A DNA stretch of 64,000 bases, from assembly GCA_021781795.1 (NCBI GenBank), contig JAJXWA010000002.1, forward strand, positions 171,502 to 235,501, read 5' to 3'. Below the pieces are notes generated by a model. That model was not told where the DNA came from. It saw only the letters and a list, made by a program, of their open reading frames with translations, and made no database searches. Position 1 is the stretch's first letter. Each line of letters starts with the position of its first letter. This stretch comes from Acidobacteriota bacterium (GTDB lineage Bacteria > Acidobacteriota > Terriglobia > Terriglobales > Acidobacteriaceae). The translations under genes and the position numbers were made by a program. Shown piece by piece: positions 1 to 8,971 of the stretch.

Positions 1-519
1 CGCCGCAAGGGCTACCGAGAGCTTGATGGTGGAGCAGGGTTCAGCACCCGGCGAGAGGGCAAGCTTCTGATTGACCATGGCAAGGATGCGGCCGTTGGCC
101 GGGTTGATCACAACGGCAGTGCCATTCATGTCACCGAGGGCGTCGATTGCCGCCTGCCGCACCATTGGATCTTCACCCGCGGTTACGTCTCCTTCGCCAA
201 TTGGCGCATCTGTAAATGAACTCGCCGTGAACCTCTCGTAGTAGCGATGGCGGCGATGCAGGCTCACCGTGCGAGCCGTGCCCCCCGCATGTGAAGCGGT
301 ACTGCGTCTCGCCCGTGTGCGCGCTGCGGTCTGGGGGCCAGCAGGCTTGCGACTCGTCGCCCGCCGATGCGAATGGGCATGAGCACTAGCTGAAAGATGC
401 TGACTTGCCTGTTTGGAGTGATGAAGAGTGTGCGGCGCATCCAGCGCGGCGGACGCGACCGGAACCATCGTCAGACAACCAAGGATGAGGCCCCAGGCCC
501 GCACACCACAACGTTTCAT
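1..519 (-). CDS. Penicillin-binding transpeptidase-like protein, N-terminal part (runs off the left edge)
   Basis: The frame is open from an ATG at 517-519 to the left edge (173 codons), so the C-terminus is missing. The start is preceded by a purine-rich GGAGAGGA ribosome site. The N-terminus is a signal peptide (MKRCG, a hydrophobic core, then VASA) followed by a His/Ser/Arg-rich low-complexity linker of about 60 residues. The last visible part carries INPANGRILAMVNQK and then CSTIK, a good SxxK serine-transpeptidase nucleophile motif, which makes this a probable periplasmic D,D-transpeptidase or penicillin-recognising enzyme. The SxN and KTG motifs would lie outside the window. It follows ftsZ in the same direction after a gap of about 310 bases, so it may have its own promoter. 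Confidence 0.75.
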   Translation of the reverse strand, partial: MKRCGVRAWGLILGCLTMVPVASAALDAPHTLHHSKQASQHLSASAHAHSHRRATSRKPAGPQTAARTRARRSTASHAGGTARTVSLHRRHRYYERFTASSFTDAPIGEGDVTAGEDPMVRQAAIDALGDMNGTAVVINPANGRILAMVNQKLALSPGAEPCSTIKLSVALAA

Positions 520-828
520 TTAGTCAGTATCCTCTCCTCGGTCACCCTCTTACCCTGGGCCCAGATCATCCGATTGAACTTAAGTAACGCTTACTCTTTC
601 GCTCGCTGCGCCATGCCTACACTACCCGCAGGGAATGCTAAACAGCCACTGCGTTGCCACAAACCCAAGATCCGCATGCACGACACTGTGAGTCATCGTT
701 TACTCTTCTACAATATAGGAAAGACACAGTTCGCAGCGACAAAACCCTGCCCCCGTGCAAATTTTGGCACTTCCCCATCCGGCAGGACCGATTTACGCGC
801 CAGCCGCGATGTATCTTTCCGCCATCAC
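520..828. other. Intergenic gap between ftsZ and the downstream PBP-like gene
   Basis: No convincing coding region was found. On the minus strand TTGTCG (plus 737-742) is followed after about 19 nt by TATATT (plus 712-717), a weak promoter candidate for the PBP-like gene. No hairpin with a U tract is evident after ftsZ. Confidence 0.35.
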
Positions 829-2280
829 TCAAAACTGCAGCCTGCGCATGAATGCAGGAACATCCAGGTCACGCTCCGAGTCCTCGGAAGGCTCGGTGAA
901 GAGCGATGCGCCGGAAGTCTCCGGCTGCGTCGCAACGGATGCCACATTCACGACCGCGTCCACCAGGCCCTGCGCAAAATCGCGCGGCAACGGTACGTAG
1001 CTCGCGGCAGTGTCGATCTCCCTCGTCTGCGCGTGCGACCGCAAACCTCCATCGGCGAAGTGGATGGCAACGCTGTCTGCAGCATCTGCATCGACCGACG
1101 CATCAAGGACTGTTTCACCGCTGGCGTGGGTCTCGTACTCGGTCGGGAATTCTTCCTCGCTCTGGAAACGCGGCAGCGCCGCCGCTGTCACTGCGGGTTC
1201 CGGCTCGCGCATCCAGTTCTCCGGAGCAACAACGGGCACGGAGATGACTGGCGCCTCTTCCACGTTCAACATGCGCGCACGGCGCTCTGGCATCTGGTCG
1301 CGGAAGCCGGTGGCAATGACGGTGATCTTCACTTCGTCGCCCATGCGCTCGTCCTGCACCGCGCCGAAGATGATGTTGGCATCTTCGTGCGCCGCCGATT
1401 GAATGAGCGACGATGCCTCGTTCACCTCGGACAGCTTCAGCGAGCTTGAACCGGTGATATTGATGAGAATGCCCCGCGCTCCGTCAATCGCACCTGCCTC
1501 CAGCAACGGCGAAGCCATGGCGGCCTGCGCGGCTTCCGCGGCGCGATTCGCGCCCGACCGCACGGCTGTGCCCATCACGGCATGGCCCATGCCGGCCATT
1601 GTCGTCTTCACATCGGCAAAGTCGCGGTTGATAATGCCCGGAATCGTAATGATGTCGCTGATGCCCTGCACGCCCTGTCGCAGCACATCGTCCGCGACAC
1701 GGAAGCTCTCAAAGAATCCCGCATCCTTGGCTACGGCGAGCAGCTTCTCATTCGGAATCACGATCATCGTATCGACGCTCTCAAGGAGTTCCTTGAGGCC
1801 TCGCTCGGCCTGCTGCAGGCGGCGCTTACCCTCGAAGGCAAACGGCCGTGTGATCACTGCCACGGTGAGGATACCCATCTCGCTGGCCAGCGAGGCAATG
1901 ACCGGCGCCGCGCCTGTGCCAGTTCCGCCGCCGAGACCAGCGGTTACGAACACCATGTCGGCGCCTTCGAGCGCTTCGATAATTTTTTCGGAATCTTCCA
2001 ATGCAGCTCTGCGACCGACATCCGGATTTGCCCCGGCACCGAGACCGGACGTGAGACGCACACCGAGCTGTAACTTGACTGGAGCCTGGGACAGCTTGAG
2101 CGCCTGAACGTCGGTATTGGCAGCGATGAATTCCACGCCTTCCAATCCAGCCTGAATCATGCGGTTGACTGCATTTCCGCCACCACCGCCAACTCCAATT
2201 ACCTTGATCCGCGCACCGCGCGGGCTCTCGTCGTGAAATTGAATTCGCATCTCGCCTGCCTGGTTTGTTTGCTGTTCCAT
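829..2280 (-). CDS. ftsZ: Cell division GTPase FtsZ
   Basis: Tubulin-like GTPase that polymerises into the cytokinetic Z-ring at midcell. The 483-residue product has the glycine-rich N-terminal loop ([10 protein letters not shown], about 29-38), the tubulin signature GGGTGTG at 117-123, the T7-loop region NRDFADVK needed for GTP hydrolysis across the interface, a long variable linker from about 340, and a classic C-terminal peptide ending [11 protein letters not shown] that should bind FtsA. An in-frame ATG 25 codons upstream exists, but the chosen start has AGGAGG ten bases before it. It follows ftsA by 28 bases, giving the usual ftsQ-ftsA-ftsZ order. The linker is acidic and Ala-rich and somewhat longer than in E. 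coli. Confidence 0.97.
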   Translation of the reverse strand: MEQQTNQAGEMRIQFHDESPRGARIKVIGVGGGGGNAVNRMIQAGLEGVEFIAANTDVQALKLSQAPVKLQLGVRLTSGLGAGANPDVGRRAALEDSEKIIEALEGADMVFVTAGLGGGTGTGAAPVIASLASEMGILTVAVITRPFAFEGKRRLQQAERGLKELLESVDTMIVIPNEKLLAVAKDAGFFESFRVADDVLRQGVQGISDIITIPGIINRDFADVKTTMAGMGHAVMGTAVRSGANRAAEAAQAAMASPLLEAGAIDGARGILINITGSSSLKLSEVNEASSLIQSAAHEDANIIFGAVQDERMGDEVKITVIATGFRDQMPERRARMLNVEEAPVISVPVVAPENWMREPEPAVTAAALPRFQSEEEFPTEYETHASGETVLDASVDADAADSVAIHFADGGLRSHAQTREIDTAASYVPLPRDFAQGLVDAVVNVASVATQPETSGASLFTEPSEDSERDLDVPAFMRRLQF

Positions 2281-2308
2281 ACGACGTGAGCCTCCTTCAG
2301 AACTATGG

Positions 2309-3517
2309 TTAAAAGCTTGCAGCAAAGAGCGCGCGTAATTTCGTGCGCAGCGCATTGCTTTCCGCGGCGCGAGTCACACGCGTGCGGTGCGCATATAGGA
2401 TCATTCCAATCAGCACGGCGAAGGCCGGATTGGCCAGCTCACCTGGCATGCCCGAAAGCCGCACCGGCATTCCCGTTCTGGCGGGCACCCGCAGCTGGCT
2501 CTCCGTTACATCGAGCATTCCGGGCAACGCCGAGCCGCCGCCCGTGAGTACGCAACCGGCACCAAGCGCATCCATCACGCCGCCATGCCGCAGACTCTCT
2601 TTGACAAAATGCATCAGCTCCCGCGCGCGCGGCTCCAGAATCTCTGCGATCGTGCGCAGCGCTAGACGTCTGGGCTGCGGGTTGGCAATATCAATCTCGG
2701 CTTCCTGCGGAACCGCGGTGACAACAGCATGACCGAACTGGCGTTTCAGGTCCTCTGCCTGCGCAACGGACATCTGCAGGCCAACTGCGAGGTCATTCGT
2801 AAAGTGAGCGCCGCCTACCGGAATGGACCCCGTGTGCGCCACGGCTCCTTCAAAAAAGACGATCAAGTCACTGGAGTGTGCGCCTATGTCGAGCAGACAC
2901 ACTCCAAGCTCACGCTCATCGGAGGAAAGCGTCGACTCAGCAGCTGCAATCGACTCCAGTACGGCCTCGGTCACTTCGAGTCCCGCGCGATTGGCGCAGG
3001 TAACTGTGCTCTGCAAGGCGCTGCCGGAGCAGGTGGCGATGTGCAAATCCACTTCCAAACGCGCTCCCACCATCCCGATGGGATCGAAGATGCCCGGCTG
3101 ATCATCGAGAATGAACTGGCGCGGCAGCAGATGCAGAATCTCCCGGTCGGGCGGTCGCTCGACAGCTCTTGCCCTGTCAATCGCGGCGCGCACGTCGTCG
3201 CGCGAAATCTCGCGCATGCGGCTGCCCAGGTCAAGGCCCCCATTCGTATTCACTCCGCGAATGTGCGGCCCGCCCACGCCCACTGCGCAAGCCTCGATAT
3301 TCGTGCGCGCTGTTCTCTCGGTGGAATCCACTGCGGCCTTCACCGTCTTGGCAGCTTCCTTCAGTTCCGAGATGAGTCCCTTGCGCATGCCGGCCGAAGC
3401 CACAATGCCATGGCCGCGGTAACGCAGCGCGCCTTCGTTCAGATCCGCGGCGAGCATCCGGGTCCAGGCGCTGCCGGCATCCAGCACGACAATAAGATTG
3501 TCTGGCTTCTGGCTCAT
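2309..3517 (-). CDS. ftsA: Cell division protein FtsA
   Basis: Actin-like ATPase that tethers FtsZ filaments to the inner membrane and recruits later division proteins. The 402-residue protein begins with the phosphate-1 loop ([11 protein letters not shown], about 10-20), carries the phosphate-2 loop [11 protein letters not shown] and the adenosine motif [10 protein letters not shown], and ends in a short basic amphipathic helix ([13 protein letters not shown]), the expected membrane-targeting sequence. The SHS2/1C insertion domain lies between about residues 90 and 170. It starts ten bases after the ftsQ stop, consistent with co-transcription and probable translational coupling. Length and motif order are normal. 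Confidence 0.96.
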   Translation of the reverse strand: MSQKPDNLIVVLDAGSAWTRMLAADLNEGALRYRGHGIVASAGMRKGLISELKEAAKTVKAAVDSTERTARTNIEACAVGVGGPHIRGVNTNGGLDLGSRMREISRDDVRAAIDRARAVERPPDREILHLLPRQFILDDQPGIFDPIGMVGARLEVDLHIATCSGSALQSTVTCANRAGLEVTEAVLESIAAAESTLSSDERELGVCLLDIGAHSSDLIVFFEGAVAHTGSIPVGGAHFTNDLAVGLQMSVAQAEDLKRQFGHAVVTAVPQEAEIDIANPQPRRLALRTIAEILEPRARELMHFVKESLRHGGVMDALGAGCVLTGGGSALPGMLDVTESQLRVPARTGMPVRLSGMPGELANPAFAVLIGMILYAHRTRVTRAAESNALRTKLRALFAASF

Positions 3518-3527
3518 CGTTCGGGCC

Positions 3528-4910
3528 TCACTGTCCCTGCTCTGCGAGTTTGACTTTTGGCTTCATCTGCGCCTGGGGCTTGCTGTTCGCGTCCGCCGCA
3601 TGCTTCTGCAAGGCGTGCCGCTGCGCTCTCAGTGCTCGCTGTCTCGCCGCCGCGCGCTCTATTTGCTCCTCGCTCGGCCGGGCTGGCTTCTTCCTCGCGA
3701 CTAGGCGGGGCTTCCGGAAATCGTGCTTAGGCGTCGCCGCCATGCTCCTATGGCTCTTGACGACCAGATGAGAGCGACTCGCGGGTGGATTGACCTTCGC
3801 AGCAGCCATAGAGCTCGTACTGTTTCCTGCGGTCTGCTTGTGAGTTGCATCGGATTGCTTGGCGGGCACAGCAGGAGACGGAGCGGGCTTGCTCGCCGAG
3901 TCTGCCGGATTCATCGTATGAGTCGACGAAGCTGCGTCCGCCCCAGGATCCATCTCCAGCACAACTTGCTGATCGTAGCGAAGGTCTACCGCTGAGAGAT
4001 GCGGATACTGCTGTCTCCACTCGGCGATGTGAGCCTTGTATCGCTGATACCGTTCCAGAAAATGGTCCTCTCCAAAGTGCGCCAGAATGTCGCTTCCCTG
4101 CTCCGGCATTACGACGCGCGCATCTTCAGGATCGGTGAGGTCAATCTCTGAGATCTGATCCGAATCGTGCTGGCCATTGGCGTCGAGGTCACTCATCAAC
4201 CGCAGATAAAGCGCCAGGCGCGCTTTGCGCGAGGACAGCGGGTCGCGCGCATCAATCCCCGTCAGTACTGGAAAGGAATAATGATGTTGCGCTATCGCCG
4301 CAGCTGGCATATCCAGGAGCACGCCGTTGGCGTCCACGAGACCAATCTTTCCCGCCTGGCGCACGAAGGCGACGGGCTTGCGCTCGACGATCGAAACCTG
4401 AATTCGATCCGGGAGCAGGCGCATCACAGTTGCCCGTTCCACCCATGGAATCTGCTCGATCTGAGTGCGGCGCTCGCTCAGGGGTACAAAGAAAATATTG
4501 CGCCCCATATCCCCACCAAAAATTGCTAACAGGTCGCCGCGGGTGACCTGCCCGATGCCGGTCACTTGCAGGTTGTCTGCGCCTGCGATTCGAAAGCGGG
4601 CGTCATGGTCGAGGTAGTGACGCACCGCCTGGACGGCGAATCCGGTAGCGGCCAGCAAGGAGATGAATACAACACCTGCAAGAACCCGGCCCGTAATACC
4701 GGTCGGCTTCCACCACGGCCGGCCTTGCGGCCGAGACGCTTTGCGCGAAGAACCGTCATCGTCGTCGATGTCGTCCATGGCGACCGGCATACCCGGCAGG
4801 TTCCTGCGCGAAGAGGACACGGGTTCCTGCACGCGCCGGAAGCGAGGTTCCATGGGCGCGTCGTCTTCCCACGCAAGGGGCCGAGTCTGATGGATGCCGT
4901 GTTTAGCCAC
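3528..4910 (-). CDS. ftsQ: Cell division protein FtsQ (DivIB) with a long C-terminal tail
   Basis: Bitopic inner-membrane protein of the FtsQLB complex, which links the Z-ring to septal peptidoglycan synthesis. The 460-residue product has a cytoplasmic region of about 74 residues with an acidic DDIDDDD patch, one membrane segment at about 75-97, a POTRA domain starting near 105 (RFRIAGADNLQVTG) and the FtsQ beta domain. FtsQ proteins usually end soon after that domain at about 250-300 residues. Here about 120 further residues follow, rich in Pro, Ala, Lys, Arg and Gln, predicted disordered and strongly basic. This tail should be periplasmic. The gene precedes ftsA by ten bases. Confidence 0.93.
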   Translation of the reverse strand: MAKHGIHQTRPLAWEDDAPMEPRFRRVQEPVSSSRRNLPGMPVAMDDIDDDDGSSRKASRPQGRPWWKPTGITGRVLAGVVFISLLAATGFAVQAVRHYLDHDARFRIAGADNLQVTGIGQVTRGDLLAIFGGDMGRNIFFVPLSERRTQIEQIPWVERATVMRLLPDRIQVSIVERKPVAFVRQAGKIGLVDANGVLLDMPAAAIAQHHYSFPVLTGIDARDPLSSRKARLALYLRLMSDLDANGQHDSDQISEIDLTDPEDARVVMPEQGSDILAHFGEDHFLERYQRYKAHIAEWRQQYPHLSAVDLRYDQQVVLEMDPGADAASSTHTMNPADSASKPAPSPAVPAKQSDATHKQTAGNSTSSMAAAKVNPPASRSHLVVKSHRSMAATPKHDFRKPRLVARKKPARPSEEQIERAAARQRALRAQRHALQKHAADANSKPQAQMKPKVKLAEQGQ

Positions 4911-5067
4911 GCCTTAGCAGGGTCGTGAGAATCGCCAGACTCAACTATAGCCCGCTGGAAAGCGGACTCGGGCCACGGCAAATCGCAGGGGAATCCGCAG
5001 CGTAACGGGGCAGACGGCAGCGGCTCAGATGAATTCGGGATTCTGGTACTCGCATGCGGGGCAATGC

Positions 5068-6504
5068 TCAGGCCCACTCCAGCGTCAGCACGGACTCGGC
5101 CGGAAGGTCCACATCCAGCGCCTGCGAACCCTGCACTAGTTGCACAAGTGTCTCTGCTCCGCGGTTGGCAAGCACGACGACAAAGCTGCCGCCGGGATTG
5201 CGGAATCCCGCGTGCGTCACTTCGCTTCCCTTGCCCGTACCGCCCACGCCATCCGTCGCGAAGACCTTCGCTCCGCGGCGAACATGCCGCGCAAAGTGAG
5301 CAAACGCCCAGTATTGCCCGCTGTAGCGAATCTTGTGCGTCTTGCTGTCGATCGTGACCACTCCGCCACAACTGAAAGGCCCGACATTCGGCCGGCCCTG
5401 CTCATCAAGTGCAAGGTTCCACGAAGTAATTGACCGAGCCCAATTGCCCACGATGCCGTTAAAAGTGTCAGCCCATTTGGCCCAGTCGGTCGCATAATCG
5501 GGCTGATTGATATCGGGTCCGCCCTCGGTCCAGTAGGCGCTCTTCTGCGGAAAGGCATCATGCACGCGCGTCATCGCAGAGGGTTCGCCCACGTAGCCAT
5601 GCCAGGCAATCCCGTCGATGTACTCATACGCGCCCGCATCGCTTAGCTCGTCGATGGCGCGGCCCCACAGGTTGTAGTTGTGATCGAGCACCCATATCTT
5701 CGTCGGCGCACCTGCCTTGCGCAGCGCTGGCCCCAGATAGCTCTTCACAAACTCAATCTCCTGTTCCTGCGACCAGAGACAGGCCGGCATGCGGCCTTCC
5801 TGCTCCGCATCGGTCTCGTTCTGCACAGTGACGGCATCGATCGGCACACCCTGCGCCTTGTACTCCTCAAGAAAGCGAAGGAAGTAGCGCGTATACGCGG
5901 GAAAGCTCAGCTTGCGCATCGCCCCGCCCAGCATCGAGTTGTTCGGCTTCATCCATCCGGGCGGGCTCCACGGCGATGAAAATAGGAAAAGATCGGGATT
6001 CACCTTCCGGGCCTCGCGCAGCATGGGAAGAATGTAGGCTTTGTCATGCTCGATCGAAAAGCGCCGCATCTCCGGGTCCGGCTCAGGGCCGTCATCGAAG
6101 CTGTAGACGGTGCGTGAGTAGTCGCTGGCCCCAATGCATGTCCGGCACACATTCAATCCCATCGCATCCGGCGCGAAGAGGTCTTGCATCAGCGGTGCGC
6201 GCTCCGACTCGGTGAGCTGGCTCAGAACAAAGCAGGATGCATCCGTCATCGCTGCCCCAAATCCGAGCATCTCCTGCCTGATGGTCGCGGGATCGAGCAG
6301 GATGGCATTCGCCGCGACTTGCTGCACAGGCTTCCATCCCAAAGGCTCTGAGGGGGCGTGGCGCCTGTCGCGGAATGTGGTCCAGACCTTGACGGGACTA
6401 GCCATAGTCGATTCTCCCCGGGCAGGCAAACCACCGGGCAGGATTGCAGCCGCCCCTGCGGCAGAGACGGAAGACAAAAACTCGCGGCGCGTGCTCCTTG
6501 CCAT
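5068..6504 (-). CDS. Glycoside hydrolase family 30 (glucosylceramidase-like), Tat-exported
   Basis: Retaining beta-glycosidase of the GH30 (O-glycosyl hydrolase, glucosylceramidase-like) family; the exact substrate cannot be read from the sequence. The 478-residue protein starts with a Tat signal (RSTRREFLSSVSAAG, about 3-17). The catalytic barrel carries the acid/base Glu in VQNE (E230) and the nucleophile Glu in YWTEGG (E327), and a beta-sandwich follows at the C-terminus. Upstream in-frame codons would add 48 residues, but the Tat motif sits at the N-terminus only with the ATG at 6502-6504, which has GAGGTG just before it. It lies inside the dcw cluster between murC and ftsQ, where murB or ddl often sit, and has short gaps on both sides, so it is probably co-transcribed with wall genes. 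Confidence 0.92.
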   Translation of the reverse strand: MARSTRREFLSSVSAAGAAAILPGGLPARGESTMASPVKVWTTFRDRRHAPSEPLGWKPVQQVAANAILLDPATIRQEMLGFGAAMTDASCFVLSQLTESERAPLMQDLFAPDAMGLNVCRTCIGASDYSRTVYSFDDGPEPDPEMRRFSIEHDKAYILPMLREARKVNPDLFLFSSPWSPPGWMKPNNSMLGGAMRKLSFPAYTRYFLRFLEEYKAQGVPIDAVTVQNETDAEQEGRMPACLWSQEQEIEFVKSYLGPALRKAGAPTKIWVLDHNYNLWGRAIDELSDAGAYEYIDGIAWHGYVGEPSAMTRVHDAFPQKSAYWTEGGPDINQPDYATDWAKWADTFNGIVGNWARSITSWNLALDEQGRPNVGPFSCGGVVTIDSKTHKIRYSGQYWAFAHFARHVRRGAKVFATDGVGGTGKGSEVTHAGFRNPGGSFVVVLANRGAETLVQLVQGSQALDVDLPAESVLTLEWA

Positions 6505-6610
6505 ACTCACCTCGCAAACAGTGAAACTCAGCGACGGCAGGATGATAGCAGCGCCGGCTGATGAAGTAAAAGGTTTCAGTAGAAGGATAGCTGGATGAAT
6601 CCGCGATGGT

Positions 6611-7978
6611 TCAGAGGCCTTCCAGTGCGGCAAGAATCTGTGGGGCAAGCTGGCTCACGCTGCCGGCGCCAAGGGTGAGGATCAGATCGCCTTCCGCGGC
6701 CTGCGCCCGAACCTCTGCCACCGCGGTGGGAAAATCCGGAGCGAACCGCACACGCGGGCCCGCAATCCGCTGCACGAGGACCTCTGCTGTAACGGCCGGG
6801 ATAGGTGCTTCGCTGGCTGCGTAAATGGGAAGCACAACGACGGAATCGGCATCTTGAAACGCAGTGGCGAACTCCTCCATCAGGTCGCGGGTGCGCGAGT
6901 AGCGATGCGGCTGAAACACGACGTGAATCCTGCCCTGCGTGCACTCTCGCGCGGCAGCGAGCGTGGCGCGAATCTCAGTGGGATGATGGCCGTAGTCATC
7001 GACCACGCTCACTCCGCGCACCTGACCGCGCTGCTGGAAGCGCCGATCCACGCCGCGAAAGAGCCTGAGACCCTCGGCGATCCTATCCGAGGGGACTTCG
7101 AGTTGATGGGCAATGGCAACCGCGGCAGTGGCATTTAGCACATTGTGATGACCGGGCACATGCAGCTCAAATGGACCGAGCGCACCCGTTGCAGTAGAAA
7201 CCATAAACCGCGAAAAACACCCCGGCTGAGACTCAAGCATCTCCAACTGATAGTCGGCATGCGAAGAAGTGCCATACGTAAAGACGCGCCGCCGCACCCG
7301 CGAAAGAATCGAAGCAAGCTGCGGGTTGTCGATGCAGGCCGTCACCGCTCCGTAGAACGGTACCTTGTCCATGAATGCAAGAAAGGAGGCCTCCACATCT
7401 TCCATGTCGCGATAGCAGTCCATATGCTCGCGGTCCAGATTGGTCACAACGGCGAGGATGGGAGACAGCTTCAGAAAGGACCGGTCGCTTTCATCCGCTT
7501 CGGCCACGAGATACTGTGTTGTACCGAGGCGCGCATTGGAGCCAAGCGCATCCACCCGGCCGCCCACAACAACCGTAGGATCGAGTCCACCCGCTGAGAG
7601 TACCGCCGCCACCATAGAGGTCGTGGTTGTCTTTCCGTGCATGCCGGCAACGGCGATGCCATATTTCAGCCGCATCAGTTCTGCAAGCATCTCGGCACGC
7701 TGGATGACGGGAATTTTTCGCGCCTGGGCTTCGAGCACCTCAGGATTGTTCGCCTGCACAGCGGAGCTGATGACGACCACAGTCGCCCCAACCACATGGG
7801 CCGCGTCGTGCCCTTCGTAGACCGTGGCTCCGAGCTGCGTCAGCCGGTCCGTCACCGCGCTCCGCCGCAGGTCCGAACCAGACACCTTCATCCCAAGCGT
7901 CAGTAGAATCTCGGCAATACCGCTCATGCCGATTCCACCAATCCCGATGAAATGCGCGTGCTGGGAGGTGGCAAACAT
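6611..7978 (-). CDS. murC: UDP-N-acetylmuramate--L-alanine ligase MurC
   Basis: Cytoplasmic ATP-dependent ligase that adds L-Ala to UDP-MurNAc, the first step in building the stem peptide. The 455-residue protein has the MurC Rossmann motif HFIGIGGIGMSG near 9-20, the Mur-ligase ATP loop GMHGKTTTTS at about 107-116, the AEADESD motif, and the Mur C-terminal domain with FQPHRYSR. The ATG at 7976-7978 gives the family-typical MFA start. A TTG six codons upstream has GGGGGTG before it and is an alternative. Because two genes on the other strand separate it from murG, murC probably has its own promoter between 7979 and 8202. Confidence 0.96.
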   Translation of the reverse strand: MFATSQHAHFIGIGGIGMSGIAEILLTLGMKVSGSDLRRSAVTDRLTQLGATVYEGHDAAHVVGATVVVISSAVQANNPEVLEAQARKIPVIQRAEMLAELMRLKYGIAVAGMHGKTTTTSMVAAVLSAGGLDPTVVVGGRVDALGSNARLGTTQYLVAEADESDRSFLKLSPILAVVTNLDREHMDCYRDMEDVEASFLAFMDKVPFYGAVTACIDNPQLASILSRVRRRVFTYGTSSHADYQLEMLESQPGCFSRFMVSTATGALGPFELHVPGHHNVLNATAAVAIAHQLEVPSDRIAEGLRLFRGVDRRFQQRGQVRGVSVVDDYGHHPTEIRATLAAARECTQGRIHVVFQPHRYSRTRDLMEEFATAFQDADSVVVLPIYAASEAPIPAVTAEVLVQRIAGPRVRFAPDFPTAVAEVRAQAAEGDLILTLGAGSVSQLAPQILAALEGL

Positions 7979-8202
7979 GGAAGGGTGAAACACCAATGTA
8001 ACACCCCCGGATGCATCGGCCTTTCCACCCGGCCAAAAAGTGCATCCAACTATCTCAAAAGGAAAATGTGGGGCAGAGCAATTTTTTCACTCTCTGCGCA
8101 ACCTTTGAGTTCAGAAGTGTTTGCACAAACAATAACATCCAGTCAGGACGCAGGAGACTGGACAGGAAACTGCGAATAGCTCGAACCGGAAAGCGAGGCA
8201 CC

Positions 8203-8667
8203 ATGCGATTTGTGAAGACATGTCTACTGGCAGTGGCGGTGATGGCAGGGGTACTAGCGGCCGGAACGCAACGCGCGGACGCGCAGTATGCGTACCAGGG
8301 TGGCCCTGCAAACTACATCCCGCCGCCACCCGGCCCAGGCTACTCCTGGATCAATGGATACATGAGCAACGGATATTGGGTGCCGGGAAGGTGGGTTTGG
8401 ATCGGCAACGGCGATGACGATGAGAATGAGAATGGCGCCTACGCTGCTCCTTATGCGCCCGCCTACGGCGGCCCCTACGCTGCACCTTATGCGGCTCCCT
8501 ATGGGGGCGATGGCGATGGGGACGGCGACCAGGGTGGCGGATTTTGGCAGGGCGCTCAGGGAATTCTGGGCGGTGTCGTCGGTGGCATTATAGGCGGCTG
8601 GGGCGGTGGCGACGATGGCGGCTGGCGCGGCGGCTGGGGTGGCGATGACGGTGGCGATGATGATTAA
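8203..8667 (+). CDS. Small secreted Gly/Asp-rich protein with a W-x-P-G-x-W-type motif
   Basis: No function is recognised. The 154-residue product has a signal peptide (MRFVKT, hydrophobic core, QRADAQ) and a Pro-rich stretch. It then has a segment with aromatic residues spaced around GYMSNGYWVPGRWVW, resembling the YXWGxW-type repeats of secreted bacterial proteins. The rest is low-complexity: Tyr/Ala/Pro repeats (AAPYAPAY), an Asp/Gly run and a Gly/Trp tail ending in acidic GGDDGGDDD. The ATG has AAGCGAGG seven bases ahead. It is divergent from murC and lies within the dcw cluster beside a second glycine-rich secreted gene in the same orientation. Confidence 0.7.
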   Translation: MRFVKTCLLAVAVMAGVLAAGTQRADAQYAYQGGPANYIPPPPGPGYSWINGYMSNGYWVPGRWVWIGNGDDDENENGAYAAPYAPAYGGPYAAPYAAPYGGDGDGDGDQGGGFWQGAQGILGGVVGGIIGGWGGGDDGGWRGGWGGDDGGDDD

Positions 8668-8971
8668 TCCGACCCGCCAGCGCGATAGAATCGGCCAGAT
8701 CAGATCAAGGATTCATTTTTTCAATGACTTAGAAAAGGTTGTCGACTTTTGCGGGGGCAGATTCAATCCATGCACTCACACTGTCTGGACCAACATCACC
8801 GGCCCGCATGGGAAATTGGCAGGGAAAGACCGCAACTAATGCGGGTTTCCATGGTTAGACTATTCAGACGCCGGTTCTGAAACAAGGGACGAACCGGAGG
8901 GTGCTGGGATCGCAATTGGATGGTCCGAATTCCAGGTTCAATCATGAACCGGACGGCACAAGGAGGAAGTC
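8668..8971 (+). promoter_or_regulatory. Leader region of the glycine-rich protein gene with repeated GGTTC/GAACC inverted arms
   Basis: This gap of about 300 bases has no coding signal. Two inverted repeats share the same arm: CCGGTTC at 8871-8877 pairs with GAACCGG at 8891-8897, and GGTTCA at 8935-8940 pairs with TGAACC at 8945-8950. They could be operator half-sites or a structured 5' leader. No strong -35/-10 pair was identified. Confidence 0.35.

Noticed and set aside
397..2107. Long open frames on the plus strand opposite the PBP-like gene and ftsZ
   Set aside because: They are GC-rich antisense shadows; the minus strand encodes a fully conserved FtsZ and none of the plus frames has recognisable domains.
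8119..8130. GTTTG-CA-CAAAC inverted repeat in the murC divergent region as an operator
   Set aside because: The arms are only 5 bp and no second copy or promoter alignment supports it.
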